Under the pieces are notes generated by a model. The model ran no database searches, was not told the origin of the DNA, and worked only from the letters and a program-made list of their open reading frames with translations. From positions 1 through 30,189 of the IMG/VR virus record IMGVR_UViG_3300034106_000164: a DNA stretch of 30,189 nucleotides; one strand, written 5' to 3'. The DNA comes from a virus. Both the position numbers and the translations under genes were made by a program. Of the stretch, positions 15,601-22,555 are shown in pieces (positions within the stretch are counted from its first letter, which is position 1; each line of letters opens with the position of its first letter).

Positions 15601-18600
15601 GCCTGCTGGCGATACGCTAGCTAATGTTCTTTCAACGGCGTATGCAGTAACAGGAAGTGCAGTAGCTAATTCTCTTAACGGTGCTTTGGGCATTAACCTG
15701 CATATAGCAGAAGCCTTGGGATTAGATTCATTCGCTAACGATTTTCGCAAACTAGCGGCCGGGATTAAAACAGCGGGTGATGATGCAATTGCTATTGCTA
15801 ATGCGAGTACAGATGCCCATAAAAACCTAATCGGCGGGCTATCAAATGCAGTAAGCGCCATTCCTTGGCTGGTAACAGGATTGGCTCCAGGTCTAATTGC
15901 CGGCGCCATGGCCACGACCTATGGCAATGAGTACATACAAGGGCGCCTAGCCGGCCTAAGCATAGAAGATGCAGGGAAGCGTGCAACGCTCATGGCGGTT
16001 GCTGAGGGTATTGGTGAGCGGATTGGTGCGGATCAGCTAGTTGGGATGCTCAAGCCATTATGGCGAAATACACCAACAGACCAGCTTGGCAAAGTTATTG
16101 GCGATTCATTAGTTACTCAGATGGCCAAATACGGAACCAAAGAGCAAATTGGTGAATTGTTGTCCTATTCATTGCAAGCTGCTGTAGACAAATCACCTGA
16201 AATAGGTCTAGCCCAAAACATGACGGGCATGGATTTTTTGAAAGGCGCTCTCGATACAATGCAACAAACGTTTGTTGCTGCTGGAGCGAACACAGGATTG
16301 GCTGTCGGCCTGCGTGGCAATATGACACCAGACAATAGCGGCTCCATAAAAGTCATATCGCCAGACGGATCCCAAGGTCTTGTTGAACTTGGAAACGGTT
16401 CTGTTATTAGAGTAGATCTACCGGATGATCTTGGGCTAAAGGTTGGTGAGCAAGTCAATGTAAACGCATTGCAAAACGATGTTGTTTACGTACCAGACAA
16501 CGTCAATGAAAAGTTTGCAAACCTACAGCAACAGGTAAATAACGCCTACCTAAACGAACTCAATAGAGCACCGACATTTGAAGAGCTTGATTTCAACGTC
16601 AAGCGATTGGCAAACGGCGTAACCCTAGATAGCGTAATTACTGAATTAAACAATACGCCACAGGGTAAGTTGCTTGACGACCAAAGAGCGTTTACATCAC
16701 AGACGGACGCTCAGATCGCAGCCAACGCAAAGTCATTACTAGACCAAGGAAAGACAACTTACGCAGACTTCAAGACTTTTATGGATAGCATGGGTCTTGC
16801 TTCTGACCGCCAGCTAAACGTACTGGACACGATCACACCAAGATCAAATGTTGCGGGGACTGTTACGTCCATTATTGGTGACAATGCAGTAGTGACTGGC
16901 ACCGATGGCCAGATGTACACCATGCTCCGTGTGGCGCCTAACAACTACCTTATGCAGGTTGGCGACCAGGTTAAGCTAGGTGTTTCCACGGTAAAGCCGA
17001 CTGCAACGCCCACGGTTGAGGTCACCACAAAGATTGCGGACGTAATTGCTGCTAGCGTATCTAAGTCAACAAGCATCAGTCTTAGCCAGTCTGTATCAGA
17101 GGCCGCGGTAAGTACATCTATATCAAAGAGTCAGAGCCTATCTGTCTCTTACTCTCAGTCTCAGTCGTTATCTGCATCAACCTCGGTATCGGTATCCGAA
17201 TCTCAATCAAAAAGCATCTCTCTTTCGCAGTCGGTATCAACGGTTGAGCTTGAAAAATCCATATCATTGAGCAAGAGCGTATCGACGTCAGTGTCCACTT
17301 CTGCGTCGCTATCGACATCCACGAGCCTATCTCAATCGGTAAGCGCATCTACGTCTACGTCTCAAAGCGTATCGACTTCAATTAGCAAAGCGGTATCGAT
17401 ATCAGAAGCTGTTTCTTTGTCTGCAAGCGTTAGTGAGCAGATGGAGAAAGACAGGCTGAAAGGCTTATCAATATCTGCGTCCTTATCGGAATCAATATCA
17501 AAAGCTGTAAGCGTTTCTGAGTCAATAAGCAAAGCAGTGTCAATATCTGAAAGCACATCAGCGTCAATAAGCACCTCACAATCAATATCCAAAGCAACTT
17601 CCATTTCGCAAAGCCTGAGCGCCTCTATTTCTCAAAGCGAGTCTGTATCTAAGGCAACGAGCATTTCCGCATCTGTTAGCGCGTCTACATCGGCATCGCT
17701 TTCTGCTTCAACATCGCAGAGTATTAGCTTGTCGCAGGAAGTAAGCAAACAGGTATCCATATCACAGAGCACATCGCAAAGCATTGCCTTGTCGCAAAGC
17801 CTCTCTCAATCGCAGGCGGTATCGGTTTCTGCGTCCGTTTCAGAGTCTGTATCTAAGTCAGTCAGCACATCGCTTTCACTCAGCCAGTCAACATCTGCTG
17901 CGCTAAGCACATCGGTATCCCAAAGCCTTAGCCTCAGTCAAAAAATGAGCGAAGATATTGTTCGTGGCCTATCAATATCCGCATCGCTAAGCGCGTCCCA
18001 ATCAGTCTCTCAATCGGTATCGAGGTTGGTTTCTGCTTCTATTAGTACAAGCCAATCCGCTTCAACGTCGCTATCTCTTTCCGAGTCAATTTCAAAAGCA
18101 ACGCAACTATCTATCTCTAATAGCTTGAGTGCTTCTGCTTCTGTCAGTCAGTCACAGTCATTATCTGCTTCACAGTCTGTGTCAAAAGCTCTATCTCAAA
18201 GCGTAAGTCAATCGCTTTCTTTAAGCGAGTCAGTCGCTCAAAGCATTAGCCAGTCATTATCACTATCAGCTCTCCAGTCACAGTCATTAAGTGTTAGCGA
18301 ACAAATTGAGAGAGATAGGGCGGTTGGTATATCAATTTCTAATTCATTAAGTCAGTCAGTATCGTTAGAGGCTAGCAAGTCACAGTCAATTTCAATTAGC
18401 ACATCGACCCAGCAGTCAATCAGCAACTCGGTGTCTTTGTCAGAAAGCGTTTCAATATCAACATATTTAAGCCAAGAAGTTTCAAGGCAGACATCGCTTA
18501 GTCAATCTCTTAGCACGGCAAATAGCTTGTCATTGAGCCTGTCACAAAGCCAATCGCTAAGCCAAAGCCTGTCTCAAACACAGACTGTTTCTATTACCCC

Positions 18601-19420
18601 TTCAATTACACAGACGGTTTCGGTTACGGAAACCATTGCGCCAACGGCAACGGTAGCCCCATCAGTCACTGAATCAATCACTCAGACGGTTACGCAATCG
18701 GTCACTGAATCAATTACTGAGGTAGTCACACAAAGCCTTACTGAGACACTGACGCCAAGCATCACCGCAACGATCACTCAGTTACCAACATTAGCGCCAA
18801 CAATTACAGCTTCAGCAACCATTACTCCAAGTATTTCTGTAACGGAGACATTTACACAAACGCCATCGCTAACGATGGTTATCACGACCACATCGTTGCC
18901 GCCTGTAACGACAACGATTACCATCCCTCCGGTAACGACTACGGAGCCTGTAACCACGGAGCAAGTAACGACGATTACCATTCCGCCGGTTACGCCTCCT
19001 CCGACTTCAGGAACGATACCCCCTGTAACGACGCCAACGATTAGCATTCCAGAGCAAACAACAACCGCGCCAGTGACCACATTGCCAGTCACAACGGCGC
19101 CGGTTACATCAGCAACAACAACATCAAAGCCACCGACGACTACAGCAAAGCCTGGTGGTTTACCTTTCCCAATATTTGGTATTCCAGCCGCCACGGGGCA
19201 GCAGAAAACTTACGTTGATTACGCACAGCCCAACGTGCCAGCACCAGAGTTTGGGCCATTTGATTTATTCAAGGCGCCCAGCTACTTGCGTCCTTTGCAA
19301 GATACTGGCAACTTTGGGTTAGCCGCACTATTAGGAGCCGCAAATGCGAAGCAGTCGGGGGATGGGAATAATCAATCCCAGCAAAATGCCGAAGGCCAAG
19401 GTCAAGCCCCGAAGGGATGA
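12623..19420 (+). CDS. Giant 2265-residue virion protein with serine-rich repeats
   Basis: This is the longest gene in the window and is not assigned to a known family. From the N-terminus: a mixed region (1-140), a Thr/Pro-rich linker (about 143-172), an Ala/Gly-rich hydrophobic segment (349-396, NPLLTQVLAMGASLLVPGIG and on), a long helical middle, a second hydrophobic stretch (about 1073-1102), a beta unit GLVELGNGSVIRVDLPDDLG with VGEQVNV (about 1240-1285), a DUF4214-like helical unit (1305-1355, NELNRAPTFEELDFNVKRLA), a similar beta unit ending VGDQVKL (about 1412-1458), 508 residues of alternating Ser-x (1478-1985), a Thr/Pro/Val stalk (1986-2178) and a short C-terminal part. Position and hydrophobic segments suggest a large internal or ejection-type virion protein; the Ser/Thr stretches look adhesin-like. 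No Shine-Dalgarno is clear at 12623. Confidence 0.75.
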   Translation: MALPALPSDWGSYDAARKIKWFNDKVVTIDDLVAAGVPRPDVDWLIQNGLQPLYQFFSIKWNPNASLAEKQGYIKTVLGQGITTDAIKTRLGEVDPVNATQEVYDLLGIPKTTGPTQQEIDAAWYYDSESKLWGNYLTGETSSTKPAALTTTQTTTAPPTTTSVTTTPPPTTTAGVFKPLGLDLKEGWIYEPEFDKPFQNPQTGQKLTAQEYEANIIHPGETKWEGKWLNDQTISFLKGQINSGKSLYNLNFQTPGNSDAWHTDDIAKRLTALGITNLDQIGVDQTKGIYNKATGNPLNTSIVGGKGGNIIGSTGAGAGYSNYTIQTDAFGSPIIVPEWNQSNFLAKNPLLTQVLAMGASLLVPGIGQAIAPYVSSVVGAAAAPAVSNFLVRTAVNTIFNGGDLSKAFLGAATGTALNMVTDVVANELANSGIISGATAAEKLATARLFAGPMTNAIYAIAQGQDPLPTLLGGAVNAAISTGINEVANAQKLDPTSKALLQIGVSQAINTARTGKFNPVSLFNQLLNLGFNQAQAGKMAGGAAPDSAKSNTAIGAVAVDKNGELYTIDDDGNRLMLSGNSAGRVYTPTEWNSIQTALSAGQAQYVNGLINAMNSGTMKPEDVTSDLKNAGYSDAKVAEIFAANQQFVDRAKNTQQVVTDYTAVGSDLSREGALSRLKSLGYDDTDANAYLSNIDKQVTARNNYVNVSRDYINGSATESQLQSAMDAAGLTGDKADNTLLTLRAIREGGNLTSSELTNAAVANLNQWFNIGNGRQVVFKTNTEDGGLYVASARDASGKDITNDFYGLNPQGLKNFIDAQQVIQKTAPTIKAGEATVPQELATQGANLGLGGQTGLIKNNFATVQKSYFDNLLRAYSAMSPEDRAKIASAQAATTDMKILKDIDSQYKSIDQQRQAALNNGQKAIADFLLGADTRVENKASHYYLTKGVQPSTAMGLALEDIQAGNLYNRINLSEAKDSTFPFATQQFINQFRGTPAGDTLANVLSTAYAVTGSAVANSLNGALGINLHIAEALGLDSFANDFRKLAAGIKTAGDDAIAIANASTDAHKNLIGGLSNAVSAIPWLVTGLAPGLIAGAMATTYGNEYIQGRLAGLSIEDAGKRATLMAVAEGIGERIGADQLVGMLKPLWRNTPTDQLGKVIGDSLVTQMAKYGTKEQIGELLSYSLQAAVDKSPEIGLAQNMTGMDFLKGALDTMQQTFVAAGANTGLAVGLRGNMTPDNSGSIKVISPDGSQGLVELGNGSVIRVDLPDDLGLKVGEQVNVNALQNDVVYVPDNVNEKFANLQQQVNNAYLNELNRAPTFEELDFNVKRLANGVTLDSVITELNNTPQGKLLDDQRAFTSQTDAQIAANAKSLLDQGKTTYADFKTFMDSMGLASDRQLNVLDTITPRSNVAGTVTSIIGDNAVVTGTDGQMYTMLRVAPNNYLMQVGDQVKLGVSTVKPTATPTVEVTTKIADVIAASVSKSTSISLSQSVSEAAVSTSISKSQSLSVSYSQSQSLSASTSVSVSESQSKSISLSQSVSTVELEKSISLSKSVSTSVSTSASLSTSTSLSQSVSASTSTSQSVSTSISKAVSISEAVSLSASVSEQMEKDRLKGLSISASLSESISKAVSVSESISKAVSISESTSASISTSQSISKATSISQSLSASISQSESVSKATSISASVSASTSASLSASTSQSISLSQEVSKQVSISQSTSQSIALSQSLSQSQAVSVSASVSESVSKSVSTSLSLSQSTSAALSTSVSQSLSLSQKMSEDIVRGLSISASLSASQSVSQSVSRLVSASISTSQSASTSLSLSESISKATQLSISNSLSASASVSQSQSLSASQSVSKALSQSVSQSLSLSESVAQSISQSLSLSALQSQSLSVSEQIERDRAVGISISNSLSQSVSLEASKSQSISISTSTQQSISNSVSLSESVSISTYLSQEVSRQTSLSQSLSTANSLSLSLSQSQSLSQSLSQTQTVSITPSITQTVSVTETIAPTATVAPSVTESITQTVTQSVTESITEVVTQSLTETLTPSITATITQLPTLAPTITASATITPSISVTETFTQTPSLTMVITTTSLPPVTTTITIPPVTTTEPVTTEQVTTITIPPVTPPPTSGTIPPVTTPTISIPEQTTTAPVTTLPVTTAPVTSATTTSKPPTTTAKPGGLPFPIFGIPAATGQQKTYVDYAQPNVPAPEFGPFDLFKAPSYLRPLQDTGNFGLAALLGAANAKQSGDGNNQSQQNAEGQGQAPKG
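17054..18577 (+). repeat. Coding serine-rich repeat, 508 residues of alternating Ser-x
   Basis: Every second residue is Ser for most of residues 1478-1985 of the giant protein, with Ile, Leu, Val, Ala, Thr, Gln, Lys or Glu in between (SISLSQSVS, SASTSVSVSESQSKS). All six Ser codons are used, so the DNA is far less repetitive than the protein. Three charged interruptions break the pattern, EQMEKDRLKG (1605-1614), QKMSEDIVRG (1773-1782) and EQIERDRAVG (1893-1902), each followed by a Ser-Ile-Ser run. Strict alternation fits an extended strand with one Ser face. It resembles serine-rich bacterial adhesins in composition. Confidence 0.85.
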
Positions 19421-19601
19421 CACGGACTTTACTCAATACGCAAAAGGTGGAGAGGTATGGGATAAACCAAGACCAAAAAAGCTTGGTAAATCAAAGCCCA
19501 TGGATGCCGCAAAAAAAGCCAAGGCAAAGGCTATGGCTAAAGCTGCTGGTAGACCTTACCCAAATTTGGTGGATAATATGCGTGCTGCAAGGAGCAAGTG
19601 A
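19344..19601 (+). CDS. Small basic protein, starting inside the giant gene
   Basis: The product is 85 residues, strongly Lys/Arg-rich, and opens RSSRGMGIINPSKMPKAKVK. It includes YAKGGEVWDKP (32-42), a basic-Gly-Gly unit like the other small basic proteins, and ends in an Ala/Lys helix (DAAKKAKAKAMAKAAGRP). Its start is supported by AGGAG at 19331-19335 with eight-base spacing; this start lies 77 bases inside the giant gene in another frame. The giant's C-terminal end in this overlap is low-complexity (Gln, Gly, Asn, Ser), which fits overprinting. Its stop overlaps the next ATG (TGATG). Function unknown; a DNA-binding or internal virion role is a guess from charge. Confidence 0.75.
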   Translation: MRSSRGMGIINPSKMPKAKVKPRRDDTDFTQYAKGGEVWDKPRPKKLGKSKPMDAAKKAKAKAMAKAAGRPYPNLVDNMRAARSK

Positions 19602-20575
19602 TGGCCTACACATCCGGCACGACATCGTTCGACCCTAACTTAAATGAGCTTGTCGAAGAGGCATACGAAAGGTGTGGCCGTGAATTACGTTCGGGCTACG
19701 ATCTGAGGACCGCCCGTCGGTCGCTTAATCTTCTACTCACGGAATGGTCTAACCGCGGGGTAAATTTATGGACCATGGAGCAGGGTGCAATACAGCTCTA
19801 TGCCAATCAAATTACTTACCCTTTGCCGATTAATACGGTTGACCTGGTGGAAACCATCATCCGCACAGGAGAGGGCCAGAACCAGACGGATATTAATATC
19901 AGCCGGATCTCGGTTAGCACATACTCCACCATACCAAATAAGCTAGCCACGGGCCGGCCTATTCAAATTTACATAGACCGACAGGGTGGACAGACCTATG
20001 TTTTCACAGGCACGTTGGCCGCTAATATCACATCCTTTGCTACGACAATACCGATGTCTAGCCTCGCAGGGATACCATATGCAGGATATGCAAACATTGG
20101 ATCGGAGACGGTTTATTACTACGGTACTTCAACCCAAGCCGAGAATGTGGCAACGGGCACTTCAGCTTATGCAACGTTAGACAATGTTGTCCGCGGGCAG
20201 AACAACACAACGGCTGCGGCTCATTCTTCAGGCGCAACGGTAAGCAATACCAAGTTTCCTAACGTCACGGTATGGCCGGCGCCGGATCAGGGTTCTATCT
20301 CTACGCCTTATTACACACTGGTTTACTGGCGGATGCGTAGGATGCAGGACGCAGGGAATGGTGTGAACGTGGAGGACATTCCCTATCGATTCCAAGAGGC
20401 GCTTATATCAGGGCTTGCATACAAGCTGTCCATGAAAGTTGAAGGCGGATTGGAGAGGATGGCCATGCTTAAGGCTCAGTATGATGAGTCATGGGACTTG
20501 GCGGCGGGCGAAGATCGTGAGAAAGCGCCGATCAGGTTTGTACCAAGGCAGTCATTCTTAGGCGTGAACTTCTAA
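19601..20575 (+). CDS. Head-tail adaptor or tail accessory protein, P22 gp4-like
   Basis: The product is 324 residues. The N-terminal part, NLNELVEEAYERCGRELRSG, then LRTARRSLNLLLTEWSNRGV and MEQGAIQLYANQITYPLP, is a helix-then-strand pattern that I associate with podovirus tail accessory and head-completion proteins. A beta insertion in the middle has LDNVVRGQNNTTAAAHSSGA, a stretch common in tail or baseplate proteins. The C-terminal part (IPYRFQEALISGLAYKLSMK) is helical. These proteins bind under the portal and close the filled head. AGGAG at 19590-19594 suits the ATG at 19601 (six-base spacing) better than the in-frame GTG at 19598. The 14-base leader AGGAGCAAGTGATG recurs at 21000. Family membership is inferred. 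Confidence 0.7.
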   Translation: MAYTSGTTSFDPNLNELVEEAYERCGRELRSGYDLRTARRSLNLLLTEWSNRGVNLWTMEQGAIQLYANQITYPLPINTVDLVETIIRTGEGQNQTDINISRISVSTYSTIPNKLATGRPIQIYIDRQGGQTYVFTGTLAANITSFATTIPMSSLAGIPYAGYANIGSETVYYYGTSTQAENVATGTSAYATLDNVVRGQNNTTAAAHSSGATVSNTKFPNVTVWPAPDQGSISTPYYTLVYWRMRRMQDAGNGVNVEDIPYRFQEALISGLAYKLSMKVEGGLERMAMLKAQYDESWDLAAGEDREKAPIRFVPRQSFLGVNF

Positions 20576-21001
20576 ATGCCTAATCAGTTTGCATCAGGCA
20601 AGTGGGCTATAGCGCAGTGCGACCGCTGCGGGTTCCGCTATAAGCTCAAGCAATTGAAGCCGCTGACAATTAAGACAAAAAATGTCAATATACTGGTATG
20701 CTCTACATGCTGGGAACCTGATCAGCCGCAATTGCAACTTGGTATGTTTCCCGTTTCGGATCCGCAGGCCGTTAGGAATCCACGTCCCGATTCCAACTCG
20801 TATTACCAGTCAGGCTATAACGGGATGCAGACCAACTATACGATAGGGACAGACCCTTTATATACGGGTGTTCCGCTTGAAGGAAGCCGGGTTATAGAAT
20901 GGGGCTTCAATCCAGTTGGTGGCGCAAGATCTTTTGATTATGGCATGACCCCCAATCACTTGGTGGGGCAGGCCCTGTTAAACAGTGTATCAGCCTCCTA
21001 G
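20576..21001 (+). CDS. Zinc-ribbon structural protein, unknown function
   Basis: The product is 141 residues. Two CxxC pairs, CDRC at 15-18 and CSTC at 42-45, form a classic four-cysteine zinc-ribbon site. The intervening FRYKLKQLKPLTIKTKNVNI supplies the basic strands. After residue 50 the chain is Tyr/Pro/Gly/Asn-rich and predicted to be extended. The gene lies between two adaptor-like genes, so it may be a small head-neck or tail protein. Start and stop abut the neighbours: the ATG follows the TAA directly, without a clear Shine-Dalgarno site. No known family is assigned. Confidence 0.7.
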   Translation: MPNQFASGKWAIAQCDRCGFRYKLKQLKPLTIKTKNVNILVCSTCWEPDQPQLQLGMFPVSDPQAVRNPRPDSNSYYQSGYNGMQTNYTIGTDPLYTGVPLEGSRVIEWGFNPVGGARSFDYGMTPNHLVGQALLNSVSAS

Positions 21002-21010
21002 GAGCAAGTG

Positions 21011-21181
21011 ATGAAAGATGATATCAAGCAAGACAAAAAGACAGCCGCTGCTGCTGTGCATAAGCATGAAAAAGCAATGCACCCTGGCAAGCCATTGACT
21101 AAGATGCGTAAGGGCGGCCCTACATCAGAAATGATGAAGAAGATGGGACGCAATCTTGCACGCGCACGTAACCAGGGGTAA
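21011..21181 (+). CDS. Small Lys-rich protein of 56 residues
   Basis: The product is 56 residues: basic, with His, Met and Lys in a helical layout. Core pieces are VHKHEKAMHPGKPLTKMRKG (16-35) followed by GPTSEMMKKMGRNLARARNQ. RKGGPT carries a basic-Gly-Gly unit as in the other small basic proteins. The start is well supported: AGGAG at 21000-21004 with six-base spacing, in the same 14-base leader used at 19590. The gene fits exactly between two neighbours, leaving only three bases before the next start. It is too short for a confident family call; a virion or DNA-binding role is possible. Confidence 0.7.
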   Translation: MKDDIKQDKKTAAAAVHKHEKAMHPGKPLTKMRKGGPTSEMMKKMGRNLARARNQG

Positions 21182-21184
21182 GTT

Positions 21185-21445
21185 ATGGCCAAGTATTCAA
21201 TGAAGCAGGGCGGCAAAGAAGTCGGTCCTGCATCGGTATACGCTGAACCGCATACCATGGCGGGCGCAAAAGTTGTTGCATCACCAAACCCTGGTAAGGA
21301 GATGCCCTATAACATGGTGAAGGATTGGAAACCGACCCATGGTGTAGCCATGAACCCCAATAGCCAAGTGAAGACTTCTGGCATTAAGATGCGTGGTGCC
21401 GGGGCTGCGACCAAAGGTACAATGTGCCGGGGTCCAATGGCTTAA
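21185..21445 (+). CDS. Small basic protein with GAGAATKGT C-terminal motif
   Basis: The product is 86 residues. It opens MAKYSMKQGGKEVGPASVYA, another basic-Gly-Gly unit, and has the segment KEMPYNMVKDWKPTHGVAMN in the middle. The C-terminus IKMRGAGAATKGTMCRGPMA (67-86) resembles, but is not identical to, the DG-x-A-x-RGKTKG motif of the genes at 10954-12613: G-A-x-K-G-T aligns with A-x-R-G-K-T. One Cys (C81) is present. It lies three bases after the 56-residue gene and ahead of an adaptor gene with its own strong Shine-Dalgarno site. No function is known to me. Confidence 0.7.
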   Translation: MAKYSMKQGGKEVGPASVYAEPHTMAGAKVVASPNPGKEMPYNMVKDWKPTHGVAMNPNSQVKTSGIKMRGAGAATKGTMCRGPMA

Positions 21446-21454
21446 GGAGCCAAC

Positions 21455-22126
21455 ATGAACTGGGGCCAGCTTAAGACTGCGATACAAGATTATTGCGAAA
21501 CGACGTTTGAGACGGGAACGCTTCAGACGTTTGCCAAGCAGGCAGAGCAACGAATCTTTAATTCCATTCAGTTTCCGTCGCTACGCAAAAACGTAGTCGG
21601 AACCTGCACGATTAATAATCGGTATCTTCAGGCGCCCACGGATTTTCTTGCACCCTATTCACTAGCGGTTATTGATGCAGGCGGCGCTTACAAATACCTG
21701 CTTAACAAAGATGTGAACTTTATACGTGAGGCATTTCCAGCGCCCACGGGTTCTGGCAATACGGGTGAGCCATATTGCTATGCAATCTTTGGACCTGATT
21801 CGACCGACGAGAAAGAGTGGGTGTTTTTACTTGGCCCTACGCCTGATGCTGCATACAGTGTAGAGCTGCATTACTTCTACTATCCAACATCGATTGCGGC
21901 AACAGATACAGATGCCAATACGACGTGGCTTAGTGATAACTTTGATTCAGTGCTTTTGTATGGCTGCCTGGTAGAGGCTTACACTTTCCTCAAGGGTGAG
22001 CCAGATATGATTCAAAACATCACTGGCAGATACAAAGAAGCACTTGCTCTTGCTAAGCGTCTTGGTGACGGCCTTGATCGCCAGGATGCATACCGCTCTG
22101 GGCAGGTTCGGGATAAGGTGGTGTAA
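21455..22126 (+). CDS. Head-tail adaptor-like protein (SU10 adaptor type)
   Basis: The product is 223 residues. The N-terminal helices TFAKQAEQRIFNSIQFPSLR follow the pattern x-x-x-A-E-x-R-I-x-x-x-I/L-x-x-P-x-L-R of phage adaptor proteins that bind portal and tail. The central part is strand-rich (YLQAPTDFLAPYSLAVIDAG), and the C-terminal helix SDNFDSVLLYGCLVEAYTFL with EPDMIQNITGRYKEALALAK resembles the closing helix of SU10-type adaptors. AAGGAG precedes the ATG by six bases. Its stop overlaps the next start by one base (TAATG). A DNA-filled-head completion role fits its place after the gp4-like protein. Assignment is from pattern recall. Confidence 0.7.
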   Translation: MNWGQLKTAIQDYCETTFETGTLQTFAKQAEQRIFNSIQFPSLRKNVVGTCTINNRYLQAPTDFLAPYSLAVIDAGGAYKYLLNKDVNFIREAFPAPTGSGNTGEPYCYAIFGPDSTDEKEWVFLLGPTPDAAYSVELHYFYYPTSIAATDTDANTTWLSDNFDSVLLYGCLVEAYTFLKGEPDMIQNITGRYKEALALAKRLGDGLDRQDAYRSGQVRDKVV

Positions 22127-22554
22127 TGGCAATCATTCAAACCCTGACAACAAGCTTCAAAGTAGAGCTGGCTCAGGGCTTGCATAACTTCACTGCGAGT
22201 ACTGGCGATGTCTTTAAGATGGCCCTCTACACAGCCAACGCCGATCTTGGTGCCTCGACGACTGCTTACACAGCAGCGGGTGAATCCAGTGGAACCAATT
22301 ACTCGGCCGGCGGGATTGCACTCACAAACATCACGCCAACCTTTCAAGGAACTACTGCTTACTGGACGTTTGATACCGCCACATTCACCAACGTGACTTT
22401 GACGACAAATGGTGCTCTGATATATAACTCGACCAATGGAAATCGATCGGTTGCCGTATTAAACTTCGGTGTCAACATTACGAAGTCTGGGCAAAATCTG
22501 GTAATTACATTTCCAGCGGCAGATGCAACCAATGCGGTTTTAAGGATTGCTTGA
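22126..22554 (+). CDS. Small beta-rich tail-associated protein
   Basis: The product is 142 residues, rich in Thr, Asn, Ala and Gly with almost no charge. KVELAQGLHNFTASTGDVFK (12-31) and MALYTANADLG look like a compact beta-sandwich edge; the second half (TFDTATFTNVTLTTNGALIY) consists of alternating strands. Similar small proteins next to fibre genes in aquatic phages are thought to be tail or fibre-base proteins; I do not recognise a named family. Its start is coupled to the adaptor stop (TAATG) and its stop lies one base from the minigene that follows. Confidence 0.65.
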   Translation: MAIIQTLTTSFKVELAQGLHNFTASTGDVFKMALYTANADLGASTTAYTAAGESSGTNYSAGGIALTNITPTFQGTTAYWTFDTATFTNVTLTTNGALIYNSTNGNRSVAVLNFGVNITKSGQNLVITFPAADATNAVLRIA

Positions 22555-22555
22555 T

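Noticed and set aside
17362-17604. Open frame on the minus strand rich in Asp, opposite the serine repeat
   Set aside because: It mirrors the alternating Ser codons on the other strand, has no separate start signal, and stops where the repeat composition changes. It is a shadow.
17054-18577. Repeat tract considered as a CRISPR-like or tandem DNA repeat
   Set aside because: There are no equal-length repeats with unique spacers; the repetition is at protein level with varied codons.
18778-19194. Open frame on the minus strand rich in Val and Gly, opposite the Thr/Pro-rich stalk
   Set aside because: Composition follows from complementing Thr and Pro codons; no ribosome binding site or coupled neighbour.
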